A stretch of DNA of 64,000 nucleotides from an uncultured Oscillospiraceae bacterium (GTDB lineage Bacteria > Bacillota > Clostridia > Oscillospirales > Oscillospiraceae): contig CANRLF010000008.1 of NCBI GenBank assembly GCA_947631395.1, positions 18,927-82,926 of the forward strand. The letters run 5' to 3'. The notes under the pieces were generated by a model, which was not told the origin of the DNA, made no database searches, and worked only from the letters and a program-made list of their open reading frames with translations. The first letter of the stretch is position 1; each line of letters opens with the position of its first letter. The position numbers were made by a program, and so were the translations under genes. Below, one piece after another: positions 1 through 8,218 of this stretch.

Positions 1-1
1 G

Positions 2-520
2 GTGGAGATCGTCGAGGGGACCAGGCGGGACCTGGAGGACTTTTCGGACCTTATGGCCGTCACCGCCGCCCGGGACGGCTTTACCGCCCGGGGGAGGGAG
101 TACTACTACCGCCTCTGGGACGTCCTGGCCCCGGAGCGCCTGACGCTGCTCCTGGCCAAAATGGACGGCGAGCTCCTGGCCGCGGGGCTCTTTGCCCATA
201 TGGGCGGAAAGACGTGGTACCTCTACGGCGCCAGCTCCAACGAGCACCGCAACGCCATGCCCTGCCACCTCATGCAGTGGGAGGCCATCCGCCGTGCCCT
301 GGCCCGCGGCGACTGGCTCTACGATCTGCGTGGCTTTCTTGAGATAACCGACGAGACCGACCCCCGCGGCGGCCTCTACCGCTTCAAGCGCCAGTTCGGC
401 GGCGACCTCACAAGGCTCATAGGCGAGCTGTACCTCACCCCCCACCCCCTGAAATACACCCTCTACCGCCACACCGAGTCCCTCTACCGCCACCTCCGCC
501 GGACCCGTAAAAATCAGTAA
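2..520 (+). CDS. FemAB/FemX-family peptidoglycan bridge aminoacyltransferase, 3' part
   Basis: C-terminal 172 residues of a FemAB-family protein; the reading frame runs in from the window edge, so the GTG at position 2 is probably not the start. FemAB enzymes transfer amino acids from aminoacyl-tRNA to the lipid II stem peptide, building peptidoglycan cross-bridges at the cytoplasmic membrane face. Visible family hallmarks are GGKTWYLYGASSNEHRN, the following PCHLMQWEAIRRA, and the end-of-domain YDLRGF...GLYRFKRQFGG block typical of the second GNAT-like fold. A basic tail (YRHLRRTRKNQ) ends the protein. Which amino acid is transferred cannot be told. No terminator is evident before the next promoter. 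Confidence 0.85.
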   Translation: MEIVEGTRRDLEDFSDLMAVTAARDGFTARGREYYYRLWDVLAPERLTLLLAKMDGELLAAGLFAHMGGKTWYLYGASSNEHRNAMPCHLMQWEAIRRALARGDWLYDLRGFLEITDETDPRGGLYRFKRQFGGDLTRLIGELYLTPHPLKYTLYRHTESLYRHLRRTRKNQ

Positions 521-587
521 GGCCATCCTTTATATGTGACCTTGCTTTTACCGCCGCCAGGGGTTAAAATCGTATTATCAAGGGGTG

Positions 588-619
588 TTTAGAAATTTTT
601 TAGAATTACCCGTTATTCT
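588..619 (+). promoter_or_regulatory. Candidate long-spacer promoter of the two-component operon
   Basis: TTTAGA (588-593), 20-nt spacer, TATTCT (614-619). The spacer contains AGAATTACCCGTTAT (602-616). This 15-mer recurs with one mismatch, at the same spacing, upstream of the first lipoprotein (2603-2617). A short hairpin (GGTGG/CCACC, about 626-641) lies between this site and the regulator's start. Shared control by the adjacent response regulator is inference. Confidence 0.45.
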
Positions 620-661
620 TAAAGTGGTGGAGAACGCCACCTTATGAAAGGGGAGCGCGGC

Positions 662-1339
662 ATGGGAAAGACGGTCCTTATAGTGGACGACGAGGGCGAT
701 CTGGGCGTTATGCTCAGGCGCTATTTCGAGCTGAACGGCTATAACGTGATGCTTGCCAAAAGCGGCCTTGAGGGCATCGAGAAGGCCGGAAAGCAGCCGG
801 ACATAATACTTTTAGACGTGAACCTGCCGGACATCGACGGCGTGGAGGTCTGCCGGAGGATCCGGGACTTTGTCAACTGTCCGATACTGTTCCTCACCGC
901 CCGGGTGGAGGACCGGGACAAGCTCCTGGGGTTTGCCGCCGGCGGCGACGACTACATCGTCAAGCCGTTCTCCTTAGACGAGCTCGGCGCCAGGGTGGAG
1001 GCCCACCTCCGCCGTGAGGCCCGGCGGGACCAGACGCCCAGACGGACCCTTTTCGACGATAACTTCGTCATAGATTACACCGCCCGTCAGGTGAGCTTCA
1101 GGGGGGAGGAGATCCCCATGAAGCCCAGGGAATTTGACATCATCGAGCTCCTGTCCACCTACCCGGGACAGCTTTTCAGCAAGGAGCGGATATTCGAGCA
1201 TATCTGGGACCCGGACAGCGACACGGACGTTGGCGTCATCATGGAGCACATAAGCCGCATACGGGCGAAATTCCAAAGGGCTGGCTGTAAGCCATATATT
1301 CAGACGGTCTGGGGGAGCGGATACAGATGGATAAAATAA
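662..1339 (+). CDS. OmpR/PhoB-family response regulator
   Basis: 225-residue two-domain response regulator. The receiver begins KTVLIVDDEGD with the acidic pocket, the phospho-acceptor is Asp52 in IILLDVNLPD, and the conserved Lys lies in GDDYIVKPFS. A C-terminal winged helix of OmpR/PhoB type follows (KPREFDIIELL, then VWGSGYRWIK at the end). An in-frame ATG at 644 exists, but GAAAGGGGAG just upstream of 662 makes 662 the better start. It overlaps the histidine kinase by 13 nt, so the two are surely cotranscribed. Position directly before the lipoprotein/ABC block suggests that block is its target; the repeated promoter motif supports autoregulation plus control of 2672 onward. Confidence 0.93.
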   Translation: MGKTVLIVDDEGDLGVMLRRYFELNGYNVMLAKSGLEGIEKAGKQPDIILLDVNLPDIDGVEVCRRIRDFVNCPILFLTARVEDRDKLLGFAAGGDDYIVKPFSLDELGARVEAHLRREARRDQTPRRTLFDDNFVIDYTARQVSFRGEEIPMKPREFDIIELLSTYPGQLFSKERIFEHIWDPDSDTDVGVIMEHISRIRAKFQRAGCKPYIQTVWGSGYRWIK

Positions 1340-2577
1340 AAAAGTGGTACAGGTCGGTACCCATATGGCTGGCGTTCTTCCTCTTCGCCCTGGCGGGCCT
1401 GGGGGCCTCCGCCTTCTTTGCAAACCGGGTGACAGGGGCGAAATATTATGAGCTTGTCCAGCTCAAGGATAGCGCCGCCGTGATCGCCCCCGGCGCCTTC
1501 GTGGACCTGCAGAAAGGGGAGGGGTACACAAAAGCCCCGGACGTGACCTATTCCATCGCCGAGAGTGAAAACCGATACCAGTACTGGGTCGAGCTGGAGT
1601 CAGAGCTTCCGCAGAACGTGAAGGTGGCGTACCAGTACACCATGACCCAGGCCAAGGTGGTGCCCTTTCTCATCTACGCCACGGGGCTTTTGCTGGCGGC
1701 GATCCTTTTCTGGTTCACAAAGCTCCGTAAGCCCCTGCTGATGCTCGAGTCGGCCTCGGAGAGGATCGCGGAGAACGAGCTGGACTTCCCCCTGGATTAT
1801 CCGGGGCGGGACGAGATGGCGCGGCTTTGCGCCGCCTTCGAGCGGATGCGCTCGGCCCTGGATGAGAACAACCGCCGTATGCTCCGCATGATCGACGAAC
1901 AGCACCAGCTCAACGACGCCTACACCCACGATCTGCGCACGCCCATCGCCGTGCTGAAGGGCTACACTGATATGCTCTCCCGGTACGTGCCCGTCGGCCG
2001 TATCCCCGAGGAGGAGGTGCTTGACACCGTCAGGACCATGTCGGCCCAGGTGGAGCGCCTGGAGCGGTTCGTCAACTCCATGAACACCGCCCAGAGGCTG
2101 GGGGACGTGGAGCTCCACCCGGAGGAGGTACCGGCGGAGGAGCTGGCCTCCGGTATGAGAGAGACGGCTGAGATCCTCGGCGAGGGCCGGAACATCGCCG
2201 TTGACGTGGTGGTCGATGTGGCGGAGGACACGCTGAATATCGACGCCGGGGCGGTCAACGAGGTCTATGAAAATCTCCTGTCAAACGCCCTGCGGTTTGC
2301 CGAGCTTAAGGCCAACGTGTCGCTGGAGGCCTCCGGCGACAGGCTCATCCTCCGCGTCACCGACGACGGCCCGGGGTTCACGGAGCGGGAGCTGGTGACG
2401 GCGTCGAACCCCTATTACAGCGGAAAAAAGGGGGACGCGGAGCACTTCGGCCTGGGGCTTTATATCTGCCGGACGCTGTGTGAAAAGCACGGCGGGAGCC
2501 TTACATTGGAAAACTCCCCCGAGGGCGGCGGGCGCGTTACGGCCGAATTTGCCATGACCCCTCAAATTAAAAAATAA
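1327..2577 (+). CDS. Sensor histidine kinase
   Basis: 416 residues. Two membrane helices (about 13-32 and 112-131) bracket an extracytoplasmic sensor of only about 80 residues. Then come a HAMP-like linker, HisKA with phospho-acceptor His201 (DAYTHDLRTPIAVLKGY), and an HATPase domain with N box ENLLSNALRFA, G1 DDGPGF and G2 HFGLGLYICR. Residue -1 from His is Thr and +1 is Asp, an ordinary HDLRTP box. It pairs with the regulator it overlaps. The small extracellular loop resembles kinases that sense through a partner membrane protein such as an ABC transporter, so the downstream permease or lipoproteins could be the true sensor. That last point is inference. Confidence 0.93.
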   Translation: MDKIKKWYRSVPIWLAFFLFALAGLGASAFFANRVTGAKYYELVQLKDSAAVIAPGAFVDLQKGEGYTKAPDVTYSIAESENRYQYWVELESELPQNVKVAYQYTMTQAKVVPFLIYATGLLLAAILFWFTKLRKPLLMLESASERIAENELDFPLDYPGRDEMARLCAAFERMRSALDENNRRMLRMIDEQHQLNDAYTHDLRTPIAVLKGYTDMLSRYVPVGRIPEEEVLDTVRTMSAQVERLERFVNSMNTAQRLGDVELHPEEVPAEELASGMRETAEILGEGRNIAVDVVVDVAEDTLNIDAGAVNEVYENLLSNALRFAELKANVSLEASGDRLILRVTDDGPGFTERELVTASNPYYSGKKGDAEHFGLGLYICRTLCEKHGGSLTLENSPEGGGRVTAEFAMTPQIKK

Positions 2578-2588
2578 TACACAAATAA

Positions 2589-2620
2589 TTGAGAAAAAAT
2601 GCAGAATTACCGGTTATGAT
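2589..2620 (+). promoter_or_regulatory. Candidate long-spacer promoter of the lipoprotein/ABC operon
   Basis: TTGAGA (2589-2594), 20-nt spacer, TATGAT (2615-2620), containing AGAATTACCGGTTAT (2603-2617). Element order, spacing and 14 of 15 motif bases match the site at 588-619. A spacer of 20 is long for a housekeeping sigma promoter and suggests activator dependence. Confidence 0.45.
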
Positions 2621-2622
2621 CC

Positions 2623-2658
2623 ATCGTGCAGGCGCGAAGCCTGCACGATATTCTTTTT
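2623..2658 (+). terminator. 11-bp hairpin with U-tract: terminator or leader attenuator
   Basis: Perfect stem ATCGTGCAGGC / GCCTGCACGAT with a 5-nt loop, followed by ATTCTTTTT. It could end the kinase transcript. Because it also lies downstream of the predicted promoter (2589-2620) and immediately before the GGAGGAG of the lipoprotein gene, it would sit in that gene's leader and could act as an attenuator. Confidence 0.65.
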
Positions 2659-2671
2659 CGGAGGAGCTGAC

Positions 2672-4057
2672 GTGGGAACAAGGATGACCGCCGCGATCGT
2701 TGCGGCCCTCATGGCGATCTCCCTGGGGGCGTGTGACGCGGGGATAAATAAGGGCGGGAGCGAGCCGGGGCCAACTCTGGGCGGGAGTGAGACCGGCGAC
2801 GGCGTAGACGGGGCCGCCGGGCGGTTGCCGTTTCACGGCTCTGACGGGTGGGAATTTCAAAAGAACATGGACAAGTCCGCCTTCGGCAGCATGAAGGACC
2901 TTTGCAAGTCCGAGACGGGCTACTACTTCCAATTCGACTCCAGCCTTTACTATCTGGAGGGCTCCACCGGCAGGGTGACCCCCCTTTGCGCAAGGCCCGA
3001 CTGCTCCCATGATGACAAGTCCTGCGATGCCTACGCCGGCGCTTACGCCATCTGGTACAGCGGCGGGCGGCTATATTTCGCCAAGCGGGATTTTGAGGAA
3101 ATTGGCGGGAGCTTCACGGAGCTTGGCAAACACGTCTACTCCGTAAACCCCGACGGCACAGGCCGCCGTCAGGTGATGAGCCTGGAGCTTCAGCCCCTTG
3201 ACGGACGGCCCCTGTCCTCCTTCGACGAGCCAATCTGCCACCGCGGGACAGTTTATTTTGTCTACAACGGCGTTCTGTACGCCGCGCCGCTGGAGGGTGA
3301 CACCGCGAAAGCCGAGCGCATCTTTGGCGAGGAATACTTCTCCGGCGGCGGCACCGGCGGCTATACGGCCTATGACCCCGGGGAGCCCCACTATACCTTA
3401 TGGGCCGACGGCGATAACGTCTACTTCATGCTGAACGTGGCAGACGAGAACGGCGCGCGGCGGGATGCCATCTACGCCTACGATACGGTGGAAAAAAGCG
3501 TCGCCCGCGTGTGGGAGGTCCCAAATGAGGACGAGGTCGGACGGTGGGAGACCACAGGCGTTGAGGTGACCCAGTGGTACGTTTTGAATGGCGCGATATA
3601 CTTCTACCTCTCCGGCGGGGACTACTGGCGCACGGACCTTGCTACCGGAGAAACAGTGAAGCTTGCGGACACCGGCGATAAGACCCTCTACGGCACCGCC
3701 GTTTTTTCCGATGAGTACATGTGCCTCATAAACGACCACCCGATGACGGACCCCGTCACCGGCGAATATTGGCTCGGCACCGGCCTTCGCGAGGGCGGCG
3801 ACACCGTATTCGTCTACCGGCTGGACGGGACGTTCATCCGCCAGCTTTCGCTCACCGGCCCTTGGGACACGCTCGGGGAAATTTCAGGCTTTTACCCCGT
3901 TTTCTGTGACGAAGCGGCCCTCTACCTCATCGCCGACGCCGGTCAGATGGTCCCCACGGACTTCGGAAGCCAAAAATCCCGCTGTGACGTCCTCTGCCGC
4001 CTGGACCTGGAAACCGGAGAAATAACAGAGGCCGCGAGATGGCAGGACCGGACATGA
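2672..4057 (+). CDS. Propeller lipoprotein 1 of a tandem paralogue array
   Basis: 461 residues, function unknown. GTG start chosen for GGAGGAG 5 nt upstream. Lipobox cysteine at 21 (AISLGAC). A Gly/Ser-rich linker leads to the family signature EFQKNMDKS, then about seven repeats ending in patterns such as GDNVYFMLN and GAIYFYLSG, which I read as a seven-blade beta-propeller. Cysteine cluster: C78, then C106-x4-C111-x-H113-x4-C118, shared by all four paralogues, so likely metal-binding or disulfide-bonded. This copy has the longest linker and is the most diverged. Its stop overlaps the ATG of the relic at 4054. Expected on the outer face of the membrane, working with the ABC genes at 8219-11341. 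Confidence 0.8.
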   Translation: MGTRMTAAIVAALMAISLGACDAGINKGGSEPGPTLGGSETGDGVDGAAGRLPFHGSDGWEFQKNMDKSAFGSMKDLCKSETGYYFQFDSSLYYLEGSTGRVTPLCARPDCSHDDKSCDAYAGAYAIWYSGGRLYFAKRDFEEIGGSFTELGKHVYSVNPDGTGRRQVMSLELQPLDGRPLSSFDEPICHRGTVYFVYNGVLYAAPLEGDTAKAERIFGEEYFSGGGTGGYTAYDPGEPHYTLWADGDNVYFMLNVADENGARRDAIYAYDTVEKSVARVWEVPNEDEVGRWETTGVEVTQWYVLNGAIYFYLSGGDYWRTDLATGETVKLADTGDKTLYGTAVFSDEYMCLINDHPMTDPVTGEYWLGTGLREGGDTVFVYRLDGTFIRQLSLTGPWDTLGEISGFYPVFCDEAALYLIADAGQMVPTDFGSQKSRCDVLCRLDLETGEITEAARWQDRT

Positions 4058-4196
4058 AAAAATCTTTACTTTTGGCCTCACTTCTCGCCCTCGCCTCCCG
4101 CGGCGACGGGTACAGCGGCTTACCCGAAACGAGACCTCTCTTGGAAGCGTCAACATCGACTCAGGCGATGTAACGCTGATTTACAAATGGCAATAA
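4054..4196 (+). pseudogene. Relic of a fifth propeller lipoprotein (large internal deletion)
   Basis: An ATG overlapping the previous stop begins a signal-peptide-like MKKSLLLASLLALAS that breaks down after about 15 codons. In another frame, 4143-4196 encodes GSVNIDSGDVTLIYKWQ and a stop. This matches the C-termini of the neighbours (CVNIGTDEITQIYNWQ in copy 3, CVSISTGEITEIDTWQW in copy 2). So only the first about 45 nt and last about 54 nt of a former 1.3-kb paralogue remain, with a frameshift between. It is directly followed by the GGAGG of copy 2. Evidence that the array has lost members. Confidence 0.75.
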
Positions 4197-4209
4197 GGAG
4201 GAAGCACCT

Positions 4210-5541
4210 ATGAAAAACAGATCGTTTGCCCTGATCCTGGCGGTGACGCTCATCCTCTCCCTGTCCGGCTGCGGCGGGAAAACCGGCCTTCCCACCTCCC
4301 AGACCGCCGGCCGGGACTTCCAGAAGAACATGCACCAATCCCTCACCTCTCAGCTCCGTACCGTCTGCGAGACCGACGGCGGCTTTTACTTCATGGGAGG
4401 TCGCCATTGGCAGGCCTACTATCTTGACAAGGCCGCGAAGCGGGCCATACTCCTGTGCGGAAAGCCCGAGTGCTCCCACGAGGAGGACACCTGCGACGCG
4501 GACCTCAGCGCCCAAACGCTGTGGTTCTACGACGGGCGGCTGTATTTTACCAACGCAAACCCCGTGGAGGAGAACGGGGAATATGTGGACTACGGCAACC
4601 GGGTATACAGCGTCGCCCCGGACGGGACGGGCCGGAAGGTGGCCCAAGATCTGGAGTTTGAGCCCAGCGGGGACCAGGCCAACGCCGCCAGTCCCATCCT
4701 CCACCGTGGGATCGTGTATTTCTCCTACAACGGCGATCTCTACGCCATGCCCCTCGGCGGGGACATCAAGGACGCGGAGAAGATATGGGGCCAGGAGCTC
4801 CCAGAGGTCGAGACCGATCAATATGGCATCCCGGTCCTGGGCGCCCACTACTTAAGCTACGACCTGTGGGCCGACGGGGACAGCCTCTACTTTATGACGG
4901 ACCTGAAGCTCGCGGACGGCACATACAAGGCCGCCCTCTTTGCCCTGGACACCGATACCCATGAGGCGACTCAGGTCTGGAAAACGCCGGATAAGGAGGA
5001 GGTCGGCGACTGGGACACCGCCGGGGTGTCCCCGACCCAGTGGTATATCTTAGACGGCGTGCTCTACTTCTACCTCTCCGGCAACGGCCTTTGGCGGACC
5101 GACCTTTCAAGCGGCGAGACGAAGAAGCTCGTTGACACCGGGGACGTCGCCCCTCACGGCACCGCCATATTCTCGGACGACTACCTGTGCGTGCTGAACG
5201 ACGGGCTGGACAGCCATGAGATCTTCAGCTACTCCGACTCCACCGGCCACACCGGCGGTGATACGCTCTACATCTACGGCCTTGACGGTGAGCTCAAAGG
5301 GGAGCTTGACTTAAAGTCCCTCTATGACGAGCTCGACCCCTTGAACCACATCCAGCTGGCATTCTGCTCCGGGGATGAGGTCTACTTCCTGGCCGACGCC
5401 ACAAGACAGGGCGGCCTTGGGGATAGCACCCAGGTGGGCGACGTGATGGGCAGCGCCATGAAGCAGTACCGAAAATACGTCCTCTACTGCGTCAGCATCT
5501 CCACCGGCGAGATAACCGAGATCGACACCTGGCAGTGGTAA
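4210..5541 (+). CDS. Propeller lipoprotein 2
   Basis: 443 residues, no known function. ATG preceded by AAGGAGGAAG. Signal peptide with lipobox LSLSGC (Cys21), then DFQKNMHQS and the cluster C53, C83-x4-C88-x-H90-x4-C95 (CGKPECSHEEDTC). Blade-like repeats include YDGRLYFTN, HRGIVYFSYNGDLYAM, DGDSLYFMT, LDGVLYFYLSGNGLWR and SGDEVYFLAD. It ends with EITEIDTWQW. Propeller repeats of this kind usually form a closed seven-blade disk in the exported space. Thirteen nucleotides separate its stop from the next gene's start, so one operon. Confidence 0.82.
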   Translation: MKNRSFALILAVTLILSLSGCGGKTGLPTSQTAGRDFQKNMHQSLTSQLRTVCETDGGFYFMGGRHWQAYYLDKAAKRAILLCGKPECSHEEDTCDADLSAQTLWFYDGRLYFTNANPVEENGEYVDYGNRVYSVAPDGTGRKVAQDLEFEPSGDQANAASPILHRGIVYFSYNGDLYAMPLGGDIKDAEKIWGQELPEVETDQYGIPVLGAHYLSYDLWADGDSLYFMTDLKLADGTYKAALFALDTDTHEATQVWKTPDKEEVGDWDTAGVSPTQWYILDGVLYFYLSGNGLWRTDLSSGETKKLVDTGDVAPHGTAIFSDDYLCVLNDGLDSHEIFSYSDSTGHTGGDTLYIYGLDGELKGELDLKSLYDELDPLNHIQLAFCSGDEVYFLADATRQGGLGDSTQVGDVMGSAMKQYRKYVLYCVSISTGEITEIDTWQW

Positions 5542-5554
5542 AGGGGTGGACACT

Positions 5555-6844
5555 ATGAGCAAACGACTTATCGCCGCGCTTCTGTCGCTTTTCCTCACCC
5601 TCTCCCTTGTCGGTTGCAAAAAGGATGGCGATTTGAACATCCCCGCCAGCCAACCCGGCACCGACGATTTCCAGAAGAATATGCACCAGTCCACCACAAA
5701 TAATTTACGTTATGTTTGTGAGACCGAGGATGGGATATACTTTCAGGACTTCGATGTTTATGCCTACTATCTTGAAAAAGGGACAAAACGTGTTACGATC
5801 CTCTGCGGTAAGCCCGACTGCGAACATTGTGATGAGACGTGCGACGCGTGGTTTTACACCAAATGCCTCTGGACCTATGGCGAAAAAATATACTTCTCCA
5901 ATTTCGACTATATTAAAACAAACGGAAATTGGGTGGATCATGGCAACCGGCTCTATTCCGTCGACCCGGATGGGACAAACCGCGCGGTCGTTCAAAATTT
6001 AGATTTCGTCCCCAGCGGCAACACCGAACGGGAACGCACTGACCCGATCATGCACCGTGGTATTACATATTTTACTTACAGCGGGATCCTCTACGCCCTC
6101 CCTCTTGGCGGCGACATAGAGGACGCGGAAAAGATATGGGGCGAGGAACTTGAGGCGGACCCATCGCACAGCCTGATTTTTAACCAGCTACATTATACGC
6201 TCTGGGCCGACGGGGACTACATTTACTTTATGGTCAATATGCCGCAATCGGACGGTACGAATAGGGACACCCTGTTTGCCTATGACACCAGCACCAAGGA
6301 GGTTTCTCAGGTTTGGGAGACTCCAACCGCCGATGAGGTGGGAAAGTGGGAGACTACCGGCGTGCCCGTAAGCCAGTGGTACGTCATGGACGGATACATC
6401 TATTTTTACTTATCCGGAAATGGCTTTTGGCGGAGCAATTTGGAGAACGGTTCGACGGAAAAGCTTGCTGACATCACTGAAAAGCCATCTGCGGGTAGCG
6501 CCATATTTACTGACGACTGTCTGTTTATAATGAATGACACGCCCGAAAATACAGATTCCTTCGCGTCTTACGGTACGCGTCGCACGAGTGGGGATACCAT
6601 CTACGTTTACGGCATGGACGGCAAATTGACCAAAGAGCTGTCTCTGAAGGCGTTATATGACAAGGCAGATACGATCACCCATTGCGAGCTTGCTTTCAGT
6701 ACCGGGAGCGACATCTATTTTATAGCCGACGCAAGTACGCAAGGCGGCCTCGTGAATGGAACGGTTCCGCATTATCGAGATCTGTTTCTTTGTTGTGTCA
6801 ACATAGGCACCGACGAGATCACACAGATTTACAACTGGCAATAA
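5555..6844 (+). CDS. Propeller lipoprotein 3, compositionally distinct
   Basis: 429 residues; same architecture: lipobox LSLVGC (Cys21), DFQKNMHQS, cluster C55, C84-x4-C89-x-H91-x4-C96 with one extra cysteine (C92). It ends EITQIYNWQ. ATG at 5555 is preferred over GTG 5546 because AAGGGGTGG (5541-5549) then has proper spacing. By eye the coding sequence uses far more A/T-ending codons (aat, tta, gtt, att) than copies 1, 2 and 4, although protein similarity is high. That suggests recombination in or import of an allele from a lower-GC relative. Same operon, stop followed by AAGGAGG of copy 4. Confidence 0.82.
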   Translation: MSKRLIAALLSLFLTLSLVGCKKDGDLNIPASQPGTDDFQKNMHQSTTNNLRYVCETEDGIYFQDFDVYAYYLEKGTKRVTILCGKPDCEHCDETCDAWFYTKCLWTYGEKIYFSNFDYIKTNGNWVDHGNRLYSVDPDGTNRAVVQNLDFVPSGNTERERTDPIMHRGITYFTYSGILYALPLGGDIEDAEKIWGEELEADPSHSLIFNQLHYTLWADGDYIYFMVNMPQSDGTNRDTLFAYDTSTKEVSQVWETPTADEVGKWETTGVPVSQWYVMDGYIYFYLSGNGFWRSNLENGSTEKLADITEKPSAGSAIFTDDCLFIMNDTPENTDSFASYGTRRTSGDTIYVYGMDGKLTKELSLKALYDKADTITHCELAFSTGSDIYFIADASTQGGLVNGTVPHYRDLFLCCVNIGTDEITQIYNWQ

Positions 6845-6859
6845 GGAGGTACATAACAC

Positions 6860-8209
6860 ATGAAAACGGCAAAAAGGTTCCTTACCGCCCTCTTAGCGGC
6901 GCTTCTCACCCTCTCCCTCGCCTCCTGCCGGCGCTCCGAAAAGCTCGACATTCCGGACGTTCAAAACGGCAGCGGGGACTTTCAGAAGAACATGCACCAG
7001 GCCCAGGGCTTCGGGTGCTGGTTCACCGAGATATGCGAGACCGACGACGGGTTTTACTTCGACTACGGAAAGCTCTACTATCTGGAGAAGGCGACCCACA
7101 AGGCCATCGTCGTATGCGGCAAGCCCGACTGCGACCACAAAAACGACTCCTGCAACGCCCTCATCGGCTCGGAGAGCCTCTGGCAGTACGGGGACAAGCT
7201 CTACTACATCACCGACGACTACACCGTCAAGGACGGCAAGCGGGTGGAGGACTATGGCAAGCGTGTGTTCTCCGTGAACATGGACGCCACCGGCCGCAAG
7301 GTGGTGCAGGACCTGGACTTTGAGGTGGGCGGCGACACCTCCTTTACCGTCAGCCGTCCCATCTTCCACCGTGGGTATGTGTACTTCGCGTACAGCGGCA
7401 CCCTCTACCGGGCGGCCCTGGGGGCGGACCTGAAGGACGCGGAGGTGGTCTGGTCCCCGGAACCCCAGGAGCAGGAGTTCTGGAACGGCGTACCGATTGC
7501 CTCGTGGAACGCGCCCGCCTACACCCTCTGGGGCGACGGTGACCTTATGTACTTCATGATGAACACTGAGCAGCCCGACGGGGTCTACCGGGACACCCTT
7601 TTCTCCTATGACCCGGCCACTAAGGAGGTCAGGCAGCTTTGGGTCAGCCCCACTCCCGACGTGGTGGGGGAGCCCGAGGATACCGGCGACGACCGTTTTA
7701 TCACCCTGGGCGCCACGGCCGACCAGGTGGACCAGTGGTATGTGCTGAACGGCTACATCTACTTCTTCCTCTCGGGGAACGGCATGTGGCGGTGCGACCT
7801 TGCCACCGGGGAGTATAAGAAGCTTGCGGACACCACCGGCGAGGCCGCCTCCGGCACCGCCATCTTCTCCGACGAGCACATGTGGCTTCTGAACGACGGG
7901 CCCTCGGAGCTCTCGGCGATCCGGGAGGGCGGGGACACCGTCTATGTTTACGGCCTGGACGGCGCCCTCCAAAAGGAGCTGTCCCTGAAGGCCCTGACCG
8001 ACGAGGTCACCGTCCACGGGTACTTCGTGCTGTTCGCCTCCGGGGATGAGGTCTACCTCCTGGCCGACGCGGGGATCGTGACGGAGGGGGAGGACATCGT
8101 CCAGGGCAACCTCGTCATCAGCGGGGACAAAAAAGAGACACGCAATATCCTCGTCTGCCTGAACGCCGACACCGGCGAGATCACTCAGATAACGGAATTT
8201 GACCGCTGA
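6860..8209 (+). CDS. Propeller lipoprotein 4
   Basis: 449 residues. ATG with AAGGAGG upstream. Signal peptide MKTAKRFLTALLAALLTLSL, lipobox cysteine 23, DFQKNMHQA, cluster C59, C86-x4-C91-x-H93-x4-C98. It carries an insertion of about 15 residues (EPEDTGDDRFITLG region) before the conserved QWYVLNGYIYFFLSG blade. It ends EITQITEFDR, lacking the terminal W-Q of the others. Only 9 nt separate its stop from the ABC ATPase start, tying the lipoprotein array to the transporter. Role unknown: a binding, sensor or immunity component facing outward is plausible but unproven. Confidence 0.82.
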   Translation: MKTAKRFLTALLAALLTLSLASCRRSEKLDIPDVQNGSGDFQKNMHQAQGFGCWFTEICETDDGFYFDYGKLYYLEKATHKAIVVCGKPDCDHKNDSCNALIGSESLWQYGDKLYYITDDYTVKDGKRVEDYGKRVFSVNMDATGRKVVQDLDFEVGGDTSFTVSRPIFHRGYVYFAYSGTLYRAALGADLKDAEVVWSPEPQEQEFWNGVPIASWNAPAYTLWGDGDLMYFMMNTEQPDGVYRDTLFSYDPATKEVRQLWVSPTPDVVGEPEDTGDDRFITLGATADQVDQWYVLNGYIYFFLSGNGMWRCDLATGEYKKLADTTGEAASGTAIFSDEHMWLLNDGPSELSAIREGGDTVYVYGLDGALQKELSLKALTDEVTVHGYFVLFASGDEVYLLADAGIVTEGEDIVQGNLVISGDKKETRNILVCLNADTGEITQITEFDR

Positions 8210-8218
8210 GGTGGAGAT

